Origin: Bowmanella pacifica
GTDB taxonomy: Bacteria > Pseudomonadota > Gammaproteobacteria > Enterobacterales > Alteromonadaceae
Direction: 5' to 3'
DNA length: 64,000 nt
NCBI RefSeq assembly: GCF_014645355.1
Contig: NZ_BMLS01000001.1
Coordinates: 1,178,001 to 1,242,000, forward strand
Part shown: piece after piece, positions 57,241 through 64,000 of the stretch
How positions within the stretch are numbered: the stretch's first letter is position 1
How the letters are laid out: every line of letters starts with the position of its first letter
Notes under the pieces: generated by a model
What the model saw: only the letters and a program-made list of their open reading frames with translations
Told to the model about the DNA's origin: nothing
The model's database searches: none
Made by a program: the position numbers and the translations under genes

Positions 57241-57534
57241 ATGTTCGATCAAAACGTAACTTCTCCCTTTACCACAACGGTAACGACTCCTTCTCAAACT
57301 CAGGCTCAGAAGCCACTGCGCGACTCCGTCAAGCAAGCCGTCAACAAATACTTGAAACAGCTGGACAACACTAACATCGAGAACCTGTATGAACTGGTTC
57401 TGGCCGAAGTTGAAGCGCCGTTACTGGAAGAAATCATGACTTTCACCCGCGGCAACCAAACCCGCGCTGCCATCATGATGGGTATCAACCGTGGCACACT
57501 GCGTAAGAAACTGAAGCAGTACGGTATGAACTAA
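57241..57534 (+). CDS. fis: Nucleoid protein and growth-phase regulator Fis
   Basis: A 97-residue Fis. The flexible N-terminal hairpin leads to the dimerisation helices ([21 protein letters not shown]), and the C-terminal helix-turn-helix is [20 protein letters not shown] with [17 protein letters not shown]. It bends DNA, activates rRNA and tRNA promoters in early exponential growth, and shapes the nucleoid. It shares the promoter of dusB and has a strong terminator after it. Confidence 0.98.
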   Translation: MFDQNVTSPFTTTVTTPSQTQAQKPLRDSVKQAVNKYLKQLDNTNIENLYELVLAEVEAPLLEEIMTFTRGNQTRAAIMMGINRGTLRKKLKQYGMN

Positions 57535-57553
57535 GGCCTGCTGGCCGCCGCTG

Positions 57554-57583
57554 AAAAGAGCACCTGATGGTGCTCTTTTCTTT
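57554..57583 (+). terminator. Terminator of dusB-fis
   Basis: An eleven-base-pair stem (57554-57564 with 57569-57579, AAAAGAGCACC/GGTGCTCTTTT) with a TGAT loop is followed by CTTT. It begins 20 nt after the fis stop. Confidence 0.85.
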
Positions 57584-57656
57584 AATTAGGCCGGCATCTA
57601 GACTATGCCAGGCCAACTTCATGTTCTTCTATCCTTCATCCCAAGAGGACTTCTTG

Positions 57657-59246
57657 ATGGAAAATGCAAAACCCATCCGTCGCGCCCTGTTGAGCGTGTC
57701 AGACAAAACCGGCATCGTTGAATTCGCACAGGCCCTGGTGGCCATGGATATCGAACTGCTCTCAACCGGCGGCACCGCCAAGTTGCTGGCCAATGCCGGT
57801 CTGAATGTGACAGAGGTGTCAGACTACACCGGGCATCCTGAAATTATGGACGGCCGGGTTAAGACGCTGCACCCGAAAGTGCATGGCGGCATCCTGGGAC
57901 GCCGCGGTCAGGATGAAGGCGTCATGGAACAACATGATATCCAACCTATTGATATGGTAGTGGTTAACCTCTACCCCTTTGCCAATACTGTTGCCAATGA
58001 TGACTGCACTTTGGAAGATGCCATCGAGAATATCGATATTGGTGGGCCGACCATGGTGCGCGCCGCAGCGAAGAACCACAACGATGTGGCAATCATTGTA
58101 AATGCCCACGACTACGCCCGCGTGCTGGAAGAAATGCAGCAAAACAGTGGCAGTCTGACCCAGGCCACCCGTTTTGATCTGGCCATTGCCGCCTTTGAAC
58201 ACACGGCTCAGTATGACGGCATGATTGCCAATTATTTTGGTGCTATGGTGCCTTCACACGGTGAACCTTCCAGCGAAGGATCGCCATTCCCACGCACCTT
58301 AAACATGCAATTTATCAAACAGCAGGATCTGCGTTACGGTGAAAACAGCCACCAATCGGCTGCTTTCTATGTAGAAAGCGATGTACAAGAAGCATCAGTC
58401 GCAACCGCCCGTCAGTTGCAAGGCAAAGAACTGTCTTACAACAACATCGCCGACACCGATGCTGCCCTGGAATGTGTGAAAGAATTTAACGAGCCAGCCT
58501 GCGTTATCGTTAAGCACGCCAATCCATGTGGCGTGGCGCTGGGCAGCGATATTCTGGAAGCCTATAACCGCGCTTATCAAACCGATCCGACATCAGCTTT
58601 TGGTGGCATTATCGCTTTCAACCAGGAGCTGGATGGTAAAACGGCTCAGGCCATTATCGACCGTCAGTTTGTTGAAGTGATCATTGCCCCTAGCGTCTCG
58701 GCTGAGGCCGTTAAGATAGTCAGCGCCAAGCAAAACGTGCGTTTACTGGAATGCGGTGACTGGCAAGGTCAGTTGACCGAAGAGTTTGACCTGAAACGCG
58801 TAAATGGTGGTTTGTTAGTACAAGACCGTGACTTTGGCATGGTAGACCTGGAAGACCTCAAAGTTGTTTCCAAGCGCCAGCCCAGCGAGCAAGAACTCAA
58901 AGACCTGCTGTTTGCCTGGAAAGTAGCCAAGTACGTGAAGTCCAACGCTATCGTTTACACCAAAGACAGCATGACCATTGGTGTGGGCGCAGGCCAGATG
59001 AGCCGTGTCTACTCTGCCAAAATTGCCGGTATCAAAGCAGCGGATGAAAACTTGCAGGTTGCAGGATCCGTCATGGCATCCGATGCATTCTTTCCCTTCC
59101 GTGACGGCATAGATGCTGCCGCGGCAGCCGGTATTAAAGCAGTCATCCAGCCTGGTGGCTCGATGCGCGACGAAGAAGTGATTGCCGCCGCCGACGAACA
59201 TGGTATGACCATGGTATTTACTGGCATGCGTCACTTCCGCCACTAA
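57657..59246 (+). CDS. purH: Bifunctional AICAR transformylase / IMP cyclohydrolase
   Basis: A 529-residue PurH. The N-terminal IMP cyclohydrolase domain begins [18 protein letters not shown] and includes the phosphate loop [13 protein letters not shown]. The C-terminal AICAR transformylase domain has [14 protein letters not shown] and the [19 protein letters not shown] end. It catalyses the last two steps of de novo IMP synthesis. ATG 57657 with GAGG 9 nt upstream is the family start; the frame is open upstream. purH is 75 nt before purD in the same direction, the usual operon. Confidence 0.97.
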   Translation: MENAKPIRRALLSVSDKTGIVEFAQALVAMDIELLSTGGTAKLLANAGLNVTEVSDYTGHPEIMDGRVKTLHPKVHGGILGRRGQDEGVMEQHDIQPIDMVVVNLYPFANTVANDDCTLEDAIENIDIGGPTMVRAAAKNHNDVAIIVNAHDYARVLEEMQQNSGSLTQATRFDLAIAAFEHTAQYDGMIANYFGAMVPSHGEPSSEGSPFPRTLNMQFIKQQDLRYGENSHQSAAFYVESDVQEASVATARQLQGKELSYNNIADTDAALECVKEFNEPACVIVKHANPCGVALGSDILEAYNRAYQTDPTSAFGGIIAFNQELDGKTAQAIIDRQFVEVIIAPSVSAEAVKIVSAKQNVRLLECGDWQGQLTEEFDLKRVNGGLLVQDRDFGMVDLEDLKVVSKRQPSEQELKDLLFAWKVAKYVKSNAIVYTKDSMTIGVGAGQMSRVYSAKIAGIKAADENLQVAGSVMASDAFFPFRDGIDAAAAAGIKAVIQPGGSMRDEEVIAAADEHGMTMVFTGMRHFRH

Positions 59247-59263
59247 CAGGTTTTCAGGCACAA

Positions 59264-59309
59264 TGCAGGACTGGAAAATTGGCCTACTGGTTCACCAACC
59301 AGTCCTGCA
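59264..59309 (+). other. Alternative hairpins in the purH-purD gap
   Basis: An 11-bp perfect inverted repeat (59264-59274 with 59299-59309, TGCAGGACTGG/CCAGTCCTGCA) encloses a second, mutually exclusive 7-bp hairpin (59286-59292 with 59297-59303, ACTGGTT/AACCAGT). Both use the same 3' strand. No U-tract follows; the purD ribosome-binding site (GGGAG) begins two bases later, so the structure could control purD translation or mRNA stability. Confidence 0.5.
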
Positions 59310-59321
59310 AGGGAGAACAGA

Positions 59322-60611
59322 ATGAAAGTATTGATTATTGGCGGCGGTGGCCGTGAACATGCGCTAGCTTGGAAGGCGGCACAATCTGAACAAGTCAGTC
59401 AGGTTTTTGTCGCACCAGGTAATGCCGGTACCGAGCTGGAACCGGGTATGCAGAATGTGGCCATTGGTGCGGAAAATATTGGTGGTTTACTGGCGTTTGC
59501 TCAGCAGGAAAAAATCGACCTGACCATAGTTGGCCCGGAAGCACCGCTGGTATTAGGCGTAGTTGACAAGTTCCAGGCCGCTGGCCTGCGTATCTTCGGC
59601 CCCAGCCAGGCGGCCGCGCAGTTGGAAGGCTCCAAGGCTTTTACCAAGGATTTTCTGGCCCGTCACAATATTCCCACTGCGGCCTACCAAACCTTTACCG
59701 AAATTGCCCCTGCACTGGCGTACCTTAAACAGCAAGGTGCCCCTATTGTCGTCAAAGCCGATGGCCTGGCCGCCGGTAAAGGCGTGATTGTCGCCATGAC
59801 CGAGCAGGAAGCCGAAGACGCCATTCGCGATATGCTGGCCGGTAATGCCTTTGGTGATGCGGGCAGCCGCGTCGTCATTGAAGAGTTTCTGGACGGCGAA
59901 GAAGCCAGCTTTATTGTGATGGTTGACGGTAAAAATGTGCTGTCCTTTGCCACCAGCCAGGACCATAAACGGGTTGGCGACGGTGACCAGGGTCCTAACA
60001 CGGGCGGTATGGGTGCCTACTCTCCTGCGCCGGTTGTGACAGCAGAGATCCACCAGCGCATCCTGGATCAGGTCATTTACCCCACAGTAGAAGGTATGGC
60101 CTCAGAAGGAAATCCTTACGTTGGCTTTCTGTATGCCGGGTTAATGATCACGGCAGATGGCACGCCCAAGGTCATCGAATACAACTGCCGCTTTGGTGAT
60201 CCGGAAACCCAGCCCATTATGCTGCGTCTCCAATCCGATTTGGTTAGTCTGTGTGACGCTGCGTTGGACAGCAAACTGGATAGCACTGAGATTGCCTTTG
60301 ACAACCGCGCCGCAGTAGGTGTGGTACTGGCCGCTAAAGGGTATCCGAGTGATTATCCTAAAGGCGATGTAATCAGCGGTCTGGGCCAAGGTGAAAGTGC
60401 CAGTGCCAAGGTGTTTCACGCCGGTACCAAAATGCAGGACGGTCAGGTAGTCACTAACGGTGGCCGCGTGTTATGCGCAACCGCCCTGGGTGAAACAGTC
60501 AGCGAAGCACAGCAGAATGCCTATAAGCTGGTTGAAAAAATCAGTTGGAACGGTATGTTCTGCCGCAAAGACATAGCCTGGCGCGCCATCGCGCGGGAGC
60601 AAGGCGAATAA
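59322..60611 (+). CDS. purD: Phosphoribosylamine-glycine ligase
   Basis: A 429-residue ATP-grasp enzyme that joins glycine to phosphoribosylamine (GAR synthetase). Motifs are LIIGGGGREHALAWK, DLTIVGPEAPLVLGVVD, the ATP-grasp KADGLAAGKGVIVAMT, and the metal-binding VIEYNCRFGDPETQP. The length is standard and complete. It follows purH and precedes a strong bidirectional terminator shared with the convergent histidine kinase gene. Confidence 0.97.
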   Translation: MKVLIIGGGGREHALAWKAAQSEQVSQVFVAPGNAGTELEPGMQNVAIGAENIGGLLAFAQQEKIDLTIVGPEAPLVLGVVDKFQAAGLRIFGPSQAAAQLEGSKAFTKDFLARHNIPTAAYQTFTEIAPALAYLKQQGAPIVVKADGLAAGKGVIVAMTEQEAEDAIRDMLAGNAFGDAGSRVVIEEFLDGEEASFIVMVDGKNVLSFATSQDHKRVGDGDQGPNTGGMGAYSPAPVVTAEIHQRILDQVIYPTVEGMASEGNPYVGFLYAGLMITADGTPKVIEYNCRFGDPETQPIMLRLQSDLVSLCDAALDSKLDSTEIAFDNRAAVGVVLAAKGYPSDYPKGDVISGLGQGESASAKVFHAGTKMQDGQVVTNGGRVLCATALGETVSEAQQNAYKLVEKISWNGMFCRKDIAWRAIAREQGE

Positions 60612-60625
60612 GTCATGGATTACTG

Positions 60626-60650
60626 AAAAGGCCCGTTACGGGCCTTTTTT
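60626..60650. terminator. Bidirectional terminator between purD and the histidine kinase gene
   Basis: A ten-base-pair stem (60626-60635 with 60639-60648, AAAAGGCCCG/CGGGCCTTTT) with a 3-nt loop and a T-run in both directions. The kinase stop codon is in the loop, so the last kinase codons form part of the stem. Confidence 0.85.
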
Positions 60651-61880
60651 ATTGGGCTTGGGATAACAAAGGACAAAACGAGCACCACCCAGCGGCGAAC
60701 CCTCGACGTGGCAACTACCTTCATGCCATTGTTGAATACGGCTGACAATGGCTAATCCCAGCCCAGCGCCACCGCGTTTTCTGTCACGCCCACTGTCGGG
60801 TCTGAAAAAAGGCTCAAATATACGTTGTCTATCGGCCTCACCAACGCCAAAGCCGTCATCATCAATCAATATACGAACCTGAAGGTCGTCCTCTTCAATA
60901 CCCACCTGAATCTTGCGCTTTGCATAACGCATGGCATTTTGCAGGATATTCTGTAGCGCCCTTTGCACAAAGTGACCGTCAGCCAATAATTCGCAATCTT
61001 TTAATGCCAGCTCCAGTTGGATGTGTGGCGGACAGTTTACTTGCATACGCTTGACGACACCCTCAATCAGCTCAGCCAGGGGCAAGAGCGAATAATCCAT
61101 TTCCGGTGCCACACTCTCCATGCTGGCGTAATCAAGCATTTCCTGTACTAAGCGCTCCAACTCTTCCACATCCCGGCTCATAGCCTGCCAGGGAGCCGTC
61201 CCAGGCGGGGGTTCAACCGCGAGGGCAAACTTAAGCCGGGACAATGGAGTACGGAATTCATGGGCCACCGCGCCAGTTAACTCGCGCTGGTTTTGCAAAA
61301 GCTGTTTAATTTGATCACTAAGTTGATTAAAAGACTGCACAATACCAGACAGCGCAGACGCAGAACCAACCGACAGCTCGGGTAATGAACCATCCTGGCG
61401 TAAGGAATTAGATGCGTCCTTCAAACGTGACAGATCCCGCCATAAAGGCCAAATCCACAAAGACAATAAGATAGCCAGTAAGCCAAAGAATAAACCGCTG
61501 TAAAGCCAAACGTTCAGCGTGGGGCGGCCACCAGGATGGTAGATTTGCAATAAATCTCCCTGAGCGTTCAGCACATACAACTGCTGGCCAACATTTTTAT
61601 CATATAAAACAATAGGTTGGCCTTTCCTGAGTTGGGCAGCCATATCGGCTGGCCAGGCGATACTGTCCATATCCAACAGATCGGCCGTCAAGCCAAACGA
61701 CTGAAGATGGGAGTTAAGTTGTTCAGGTTCATGCAGATGAGCAGCGACAAAACCGGCGGTCGCTGCTACCCAGGGATCCAACTGGCTGTCCGTTTCCAGA
61801 AATACCTTATCCAGAACAGCGGCTAAACCTACCAGTGAGAGAACAATAAACAGATAAAGGCTGACAAAGAGTCTGCCCAT
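60636..61880 (-). CDS. Sensor histidine kinase of the MipA/DUF3019 operon
   Basis: A 414-residue membrane kinase. Two helices (about residues 5-25 and 135-155) flank a periplasmic sensor domain of some 110 residues. A HAMP-like linker and the H-box AVAHEFRTPLSRLKFAL (phospho-acceptor histidine) follow, then the N-box NILQNAMRYAK and the G boxes DDDGFGV and GGAGLGLAIV. The RstB/CpxA-like layout suggests envelope sensing. It follows the response regulator by 38 nt and is the last gene of the operon. The signal is unknown. Confidence 0.93.
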   Translation of the reverse strand: MGRLFVSLYLFIVLSLVGLAAVLDKVFLETDSQLDPWVAATAGFVAAHLHEPEQLNSHLQSFGLTADLLDMDSIAWPADMAAQLRKGQPIVLYDKNVGQQLYVLNAQGDLLQIYHPGGRPTLNVWLYSGLFFGLLAILLSLWIWPLWRDLSRLKDASNSLRQDGSLPELSVGSASALSGIVQSFNQLSDQIKQLLQNQRELTGAVAHEFRTPLSRLKFALAVEPPPGTAPWQAMSRDVEELERLVQEMLDYASMESVAPEMDYSLLPLAELIEGVVKRMQVNCPPHIQLELALKDCELLADGHFVQRALQNILQNAMRYAKRKIQVGIEEDDLQVRILIDDDGFGVGEADRQRIFEPFFRPDSGRDRKRGGAGLGLAIVSRIQQWHEGSCHVEGSPLGGARFVLCYPKPNKKGP

Positions 61881-61918
61881 TTAGTTAAATCCGTGCAGTC
61901 AAAGCAATGAGATACATA

Positions 61919-62614
61919 TCAGTCCCAGGCATCGGCAACAAAAAAGAAGCCTTTGCCCCAGATGGTTTTAATACGTTGGGGGTTCTGCTGATTGTCCCGC
62001 AGCTTTTTGCGCAACCTTGAGATCCGCACATCGGCCGAACGGTCCAAACCATCATATTCCCGACCGATTAGGTCACGATAGATTCTTTCCCTATCAACCA
62101 ATTGAGAGGCATTTTCCGCCAGCATCCACAATAAATCGAACTCATGACTGGTCAGGGGAATTTGCTCATCAGCCAACAGCACCTGGCGGGATGCACTATC
62201 AATGCTTAAGCTGCCAAACTTCAGCTTACTGGACTGCGGCTGATTAACCGCCGGTTTAACACGCCGCAGCAAAGCATGAATTCGCGCTAGCAAAACACGA
62301 GGTTCAACAGGTTTAATAACGTAGTCGTCTGCGCCCAGTTCCAACCCCAGCACCTGATCGTAATTGGTGTCCCTGGCGGTTAAAAACAGAATGGGGCCAT
62401 TGAAGCTATTACGCAGCGAACGGCATAACATAAAGCCGTCTTCACCGGGCAACATTACATCCAACAGAATAATATCAGGTTGCTGTTTACGTACTTCCTG
62501 CAACAGGCCCGAACCATCGGCAAACTGTACTACGTCTAATTGCTGATTTCGCAAAAAATCAGCCGTCAACTGACTCAATCGCTCATCATCTTCTACCAGA
62601 AATACCTTTGCCAT
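61919..62614 (-). CDS. OmpR/RstA-type response regulator
   Basis: A 231-residue regulator. The receiver domain has VFLVEDDERL and the phospho-acceptor aspartate D52 in LLDVMLPGEDGF, with the conserved lysine in DDYVIKPVEP. The C-terminal winged helix contains LTSHEFDLLWMLAENASQLV and the RSADVRISRLRKKL recognition helix. It is coupled to the DUF3019 gene by a one-base overlap (TGATG) and to the kinase downstream, so it probably responds to the same envelope signal. Confidence 0.95.
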   Translation of the reverse strand: MAKVFLVEDDERLSQLTADFLRNQQLDVVQFADGSGLLQEVRKQQPDIILLDVMLPGEDGFMLCRSLRNSFNGPILFLTARDTNYDQVLGLELGADDYVIKPVEPRVLLARIHALLRRVKPAVNQPQSSKLKFGSLSIDSASRQVLLADEQIPLTSHEFDLLWMLAENASQLVDRERIYRDLIGREYDGLDRSADVRISRLRKKLRDNQQNPQRIKTIWGKGFFFVADAWD

Positions 62615-63000
62615 CAGAACAGACTCCAGGGTTTACGTACTCGCTGACGAAGCGCGCTTTGCGCCTTCACTTCCAGCGTCTCGGTCAGTATATCTTGGTC
62701 TTCGTGCCGCATACTCAATACTGTCGTTTCACTGTAGCTCAACGACAATTGCATATGCTTAGCGGGCACCTGCCAGCATTGCAGTTGTTGGTCACTAAAA
62801 AATAAACAGGCATGGGGGGGCAGCTCACCCCAGATTTCGATGCTCAACTCCAACTGGCAGGCATCGCCCATCTTTTCAACCACACATACATTAGGTTTGA
62901 TACGCCAACCCACATCCTGTGCCACAGCAGCAAACGACCAGCTCTGAACGGCCAGTAAAACTAGCCCCCCGAAAACTGGCAACTTCACGCTTTTTTCCAC
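62614..63000 (-). CDS. Exported DUF3019 protein
   Basis: A 128-residue protein with a signal peptide (ending AAVAQ). DUF3019 shows the pattern WRIKPNVCVVEKMGDACQL, with a cysteine pair, a second pair in HACLFFSDQQLQCWQ and the C-terminal VKAQSALRQRVRKPWSLF. The domain is of unknown function and is found mainly in Shewanella and Alteromonadales beside MipA-type proteins and two-component systems. The start is GTG, immediately after the mipA stop (zero gap). The two cysteine pairs suggest disulfides in the periplasm. Confidence 0.85.
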   Translation of the reverse strand: MEKSVKLPVFGGLVLLAVQSWSFAAVAQDVGWRIKPNVCVVEKMGDACQLELSIEIWGELPPHACLFFSDQQLQCWQVPAKHMQLSLSYSETTVLSMRHEDQDILTETLEVKAQSALRQRVRKPWSLF

Positions 63001-63843
63001 TCAGAAATGGTAGGCCACACCAACAAAAAGTCCTCGAATCTTATTTTCTGCCAGCAATGGGCTGTCCGTCATTCCCTTGTGCAGCTTGGTCCAGTTCATA
63101 CTGGCAAGCAACAACCAGTTCTCTGCCAAAGGTTTGGTTACCTGCAACATCAGTGACGGGTACCAACCAGAGCGTCCTTCATAATAAAGGGAGGTATCTA
63201 CGCCGTCACGATCATCCAAACCGTAATAATAATCCACCAGCCGTGCACTTTTCCAAATCAGGCCGGGAGTAACACTCCAGCGCCACGCTCCAATATGGCC
63301 TGAATAACTGTAGTTCAACTCGGCTTGTCCACCATTATGCACACCGCTGACGTCCGTCACTGTACTGACTTGCAATTCAGCATTTTCAAACCGCCAATGA
63401 AGACGTACACCGCCATTCACCGCCCAGTGACGGGTAGCAACATCGTCTTTGGATACCGCGCGTCTAACCTCGGCAGATGGACCAATCATGCTGTTGGTAA
63501 GCGCCAAATTGGAAAATATGTTGGCAGGATGCCAAAAAGCAAAGTTAGCGGCTTCTTTATTGATGTTAACGAAAACCTCTGCCGCCCAGTCTGAATGCGC
63601 AGCAAGCTGATAGCCCAGCTCATCATTGTCGAGGTAAAAACGTTCGCCGTACCAGGCAATATCGGGTAAGACCACCAAGGGAATATTGTCACCATCGACC
63701 AAGGGGTTAGTTCTCACCCCAGCGCCAATGGCCACGCCAATTTGCCATTGGTGTGTATCAATGCAGTCTTGTTCACAGGCAACAGCTTGACCACCGACCA
63801 ATAACAGGCCAGTTAGCAGCATACCGATCAATACCCGCAGCAT
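63001..63843 (-). CDS. MipA/OmpV-family outer-membrane protein
   Basis: A 280-residue outer-membrane beta-barrel protein. The signal peptide (MLRVLIGMLLTGLLL..., ending GGQAVA) leads to WQIGVAIGAGVRTNPLVDGD, and the family pattern PLVVLPDIAWYGERFYLDN follows. The C terminus ends in phenylalanine (VGVAYHF), as expected for BamA-assembled barrels. MipA/OmpV proteins scaffold peptidoglycan enzymes or act as small porins. The ATG at 63843 is chosen; a TTG at 63885 would add an unlikely second hydrophobic stretch. It is first in the operon MipA-DUF3019-regulator-kinase. Confidence 0.9.
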   Translation of the reverse strand: MLRVLIGMLLTGLLLVGGQAVACEQDCIDTHQWQIGVAIGAGVRTNPLVDGDNIPLVVLPDIAWYGERFYLDNDELGYQLAAHSDWAAEVFVNINKEAANFAFWHPANIFSNLALTNSMIGPSAEVRRAVSKDDVATRHWAVNGGVRLHWRFENAELQVSTVTDVSGVHNGGQAELNYSYSGHIGAWRWSVTPGLIWKSARLVDYYYGLDDRDGVDTSLYYEGRSGWYPSLMLQVTKPLAENWLLLASMNWTKLHKGMTDSPLLAENKIRGLFVGVAYHF

Positions 63844-64000
63844 GGTTACCACAACTCCCAAAATATAGACGGACAAGAGTAGCAAAGGCGGAAGTCCGAC
63901 TCACTCTGCAATTACAAATTTTCACAAATGCTGGCAAATTTGATCTGATGTCACCAGGCTGTACACGTAGCATGCCCTGTCGGTTTATGGAAAGGAAGCC

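Overview
The window looks like a chromosomal segment of a marine or brackish gammaproteobacterium of the order Alteromonadales, probably Alteromonadaceae. This is an inference from gene content and order: gmk-rpoZ-spoT-ridA-trmH-recG, hemC-hemDX-hemY, fxsA beside groESL with cutA-dsbD, aroQ-accB-accC, prmA / dusB-fis / purH-purD, an AA10 chitin monooxygenase, and a two-component system with MipA and DUF3019 proteins. No tRNA, rRNA, CRISPR array or prophage was seen. Nearly all of the DNA is ordinary core genome with short intergenic gaps. The gene at the left edge is cut by the window.

Layout. 1-4.4 kb: end of a flavoprotein gene, then a pqiABC lipid-transport operon on the minus strand. 4.5-11.1 kb: a LysR regulator and a three-gene RND efflux operon (adaptor, pump, outer-membrane channel). 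11.1-17.6 kb: BaiN-type flavoprotein, peroxiredoxin, DMT transporter, rsmJ, recG and a thioredoxin-fold protein. 17.7-22.1 kb: trmH, ridA, spoT, rpoZ, gmk. 22.2-27.4 kb: esterase, DUF2914 protein, hemC, a hemD-hemX fusion and hemY. 27.5-33 kb: a LysR regulator divergent from a Bcr/CflA pump, a secreted discoidin-domain protein and a TPR-GGDEF protein. 33.3-38.8 kb: groESL interrupted by a group II intron. 39-45.7 kb: acetyltransferase, ggt, fxsA, cutA, dsbD, chitin LPMO. 45.8-50.3 kb: a very large propeller-PAS-GGDEF-EAL sensor. 50.6-60.6 kb: aroQ-accBC, a methyltransferase, a periplasmic binding protein, prmA, dusB-fis, purH, purD. 60.6-63.8 kb: mipA-DUF3019-response regulator-histidine kinase.

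The standout is a complete group II intron of about 3.5 kb (33303-36797, minus strand) inserted inside the termination codon of groEL. The first intron base is also the third base of the stop codon. Unspliced message therefore ends in TAG and spliced message in TAA, and GroEL is the same either way. The original groESL terminator now lies beyond the intron. The intron has a textbook 34-nt domain V, a domain VI with a plausible branch-point A, and an intact reverse transcriptase/maturase with an HNH endonuclease. Between the maturase gene and domain V it also carries three small unrecognised ORFs (72, 85 and 39 codons). The last one overlaps its neighbour and encodes a likely single-span membrane peptide. 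A good sigma-32-type promoter precedes groES, so intron RNA is probably heat-inducible along with the chaperonin.

Other points: a GGDEF domain with an insertion between its first helix and the metal-binding strand; a discoidin protein with an unassigned N-terminal module; a perfect inverted repeat with a U-tract before aroQ-accBC; mutually exclusive hairpins between purH and purD; an NtrC-like palindrome upstream of dusB-fis; and a hairpin between rpoZ and spoT whose wobble pair fits only the transcribed strand.
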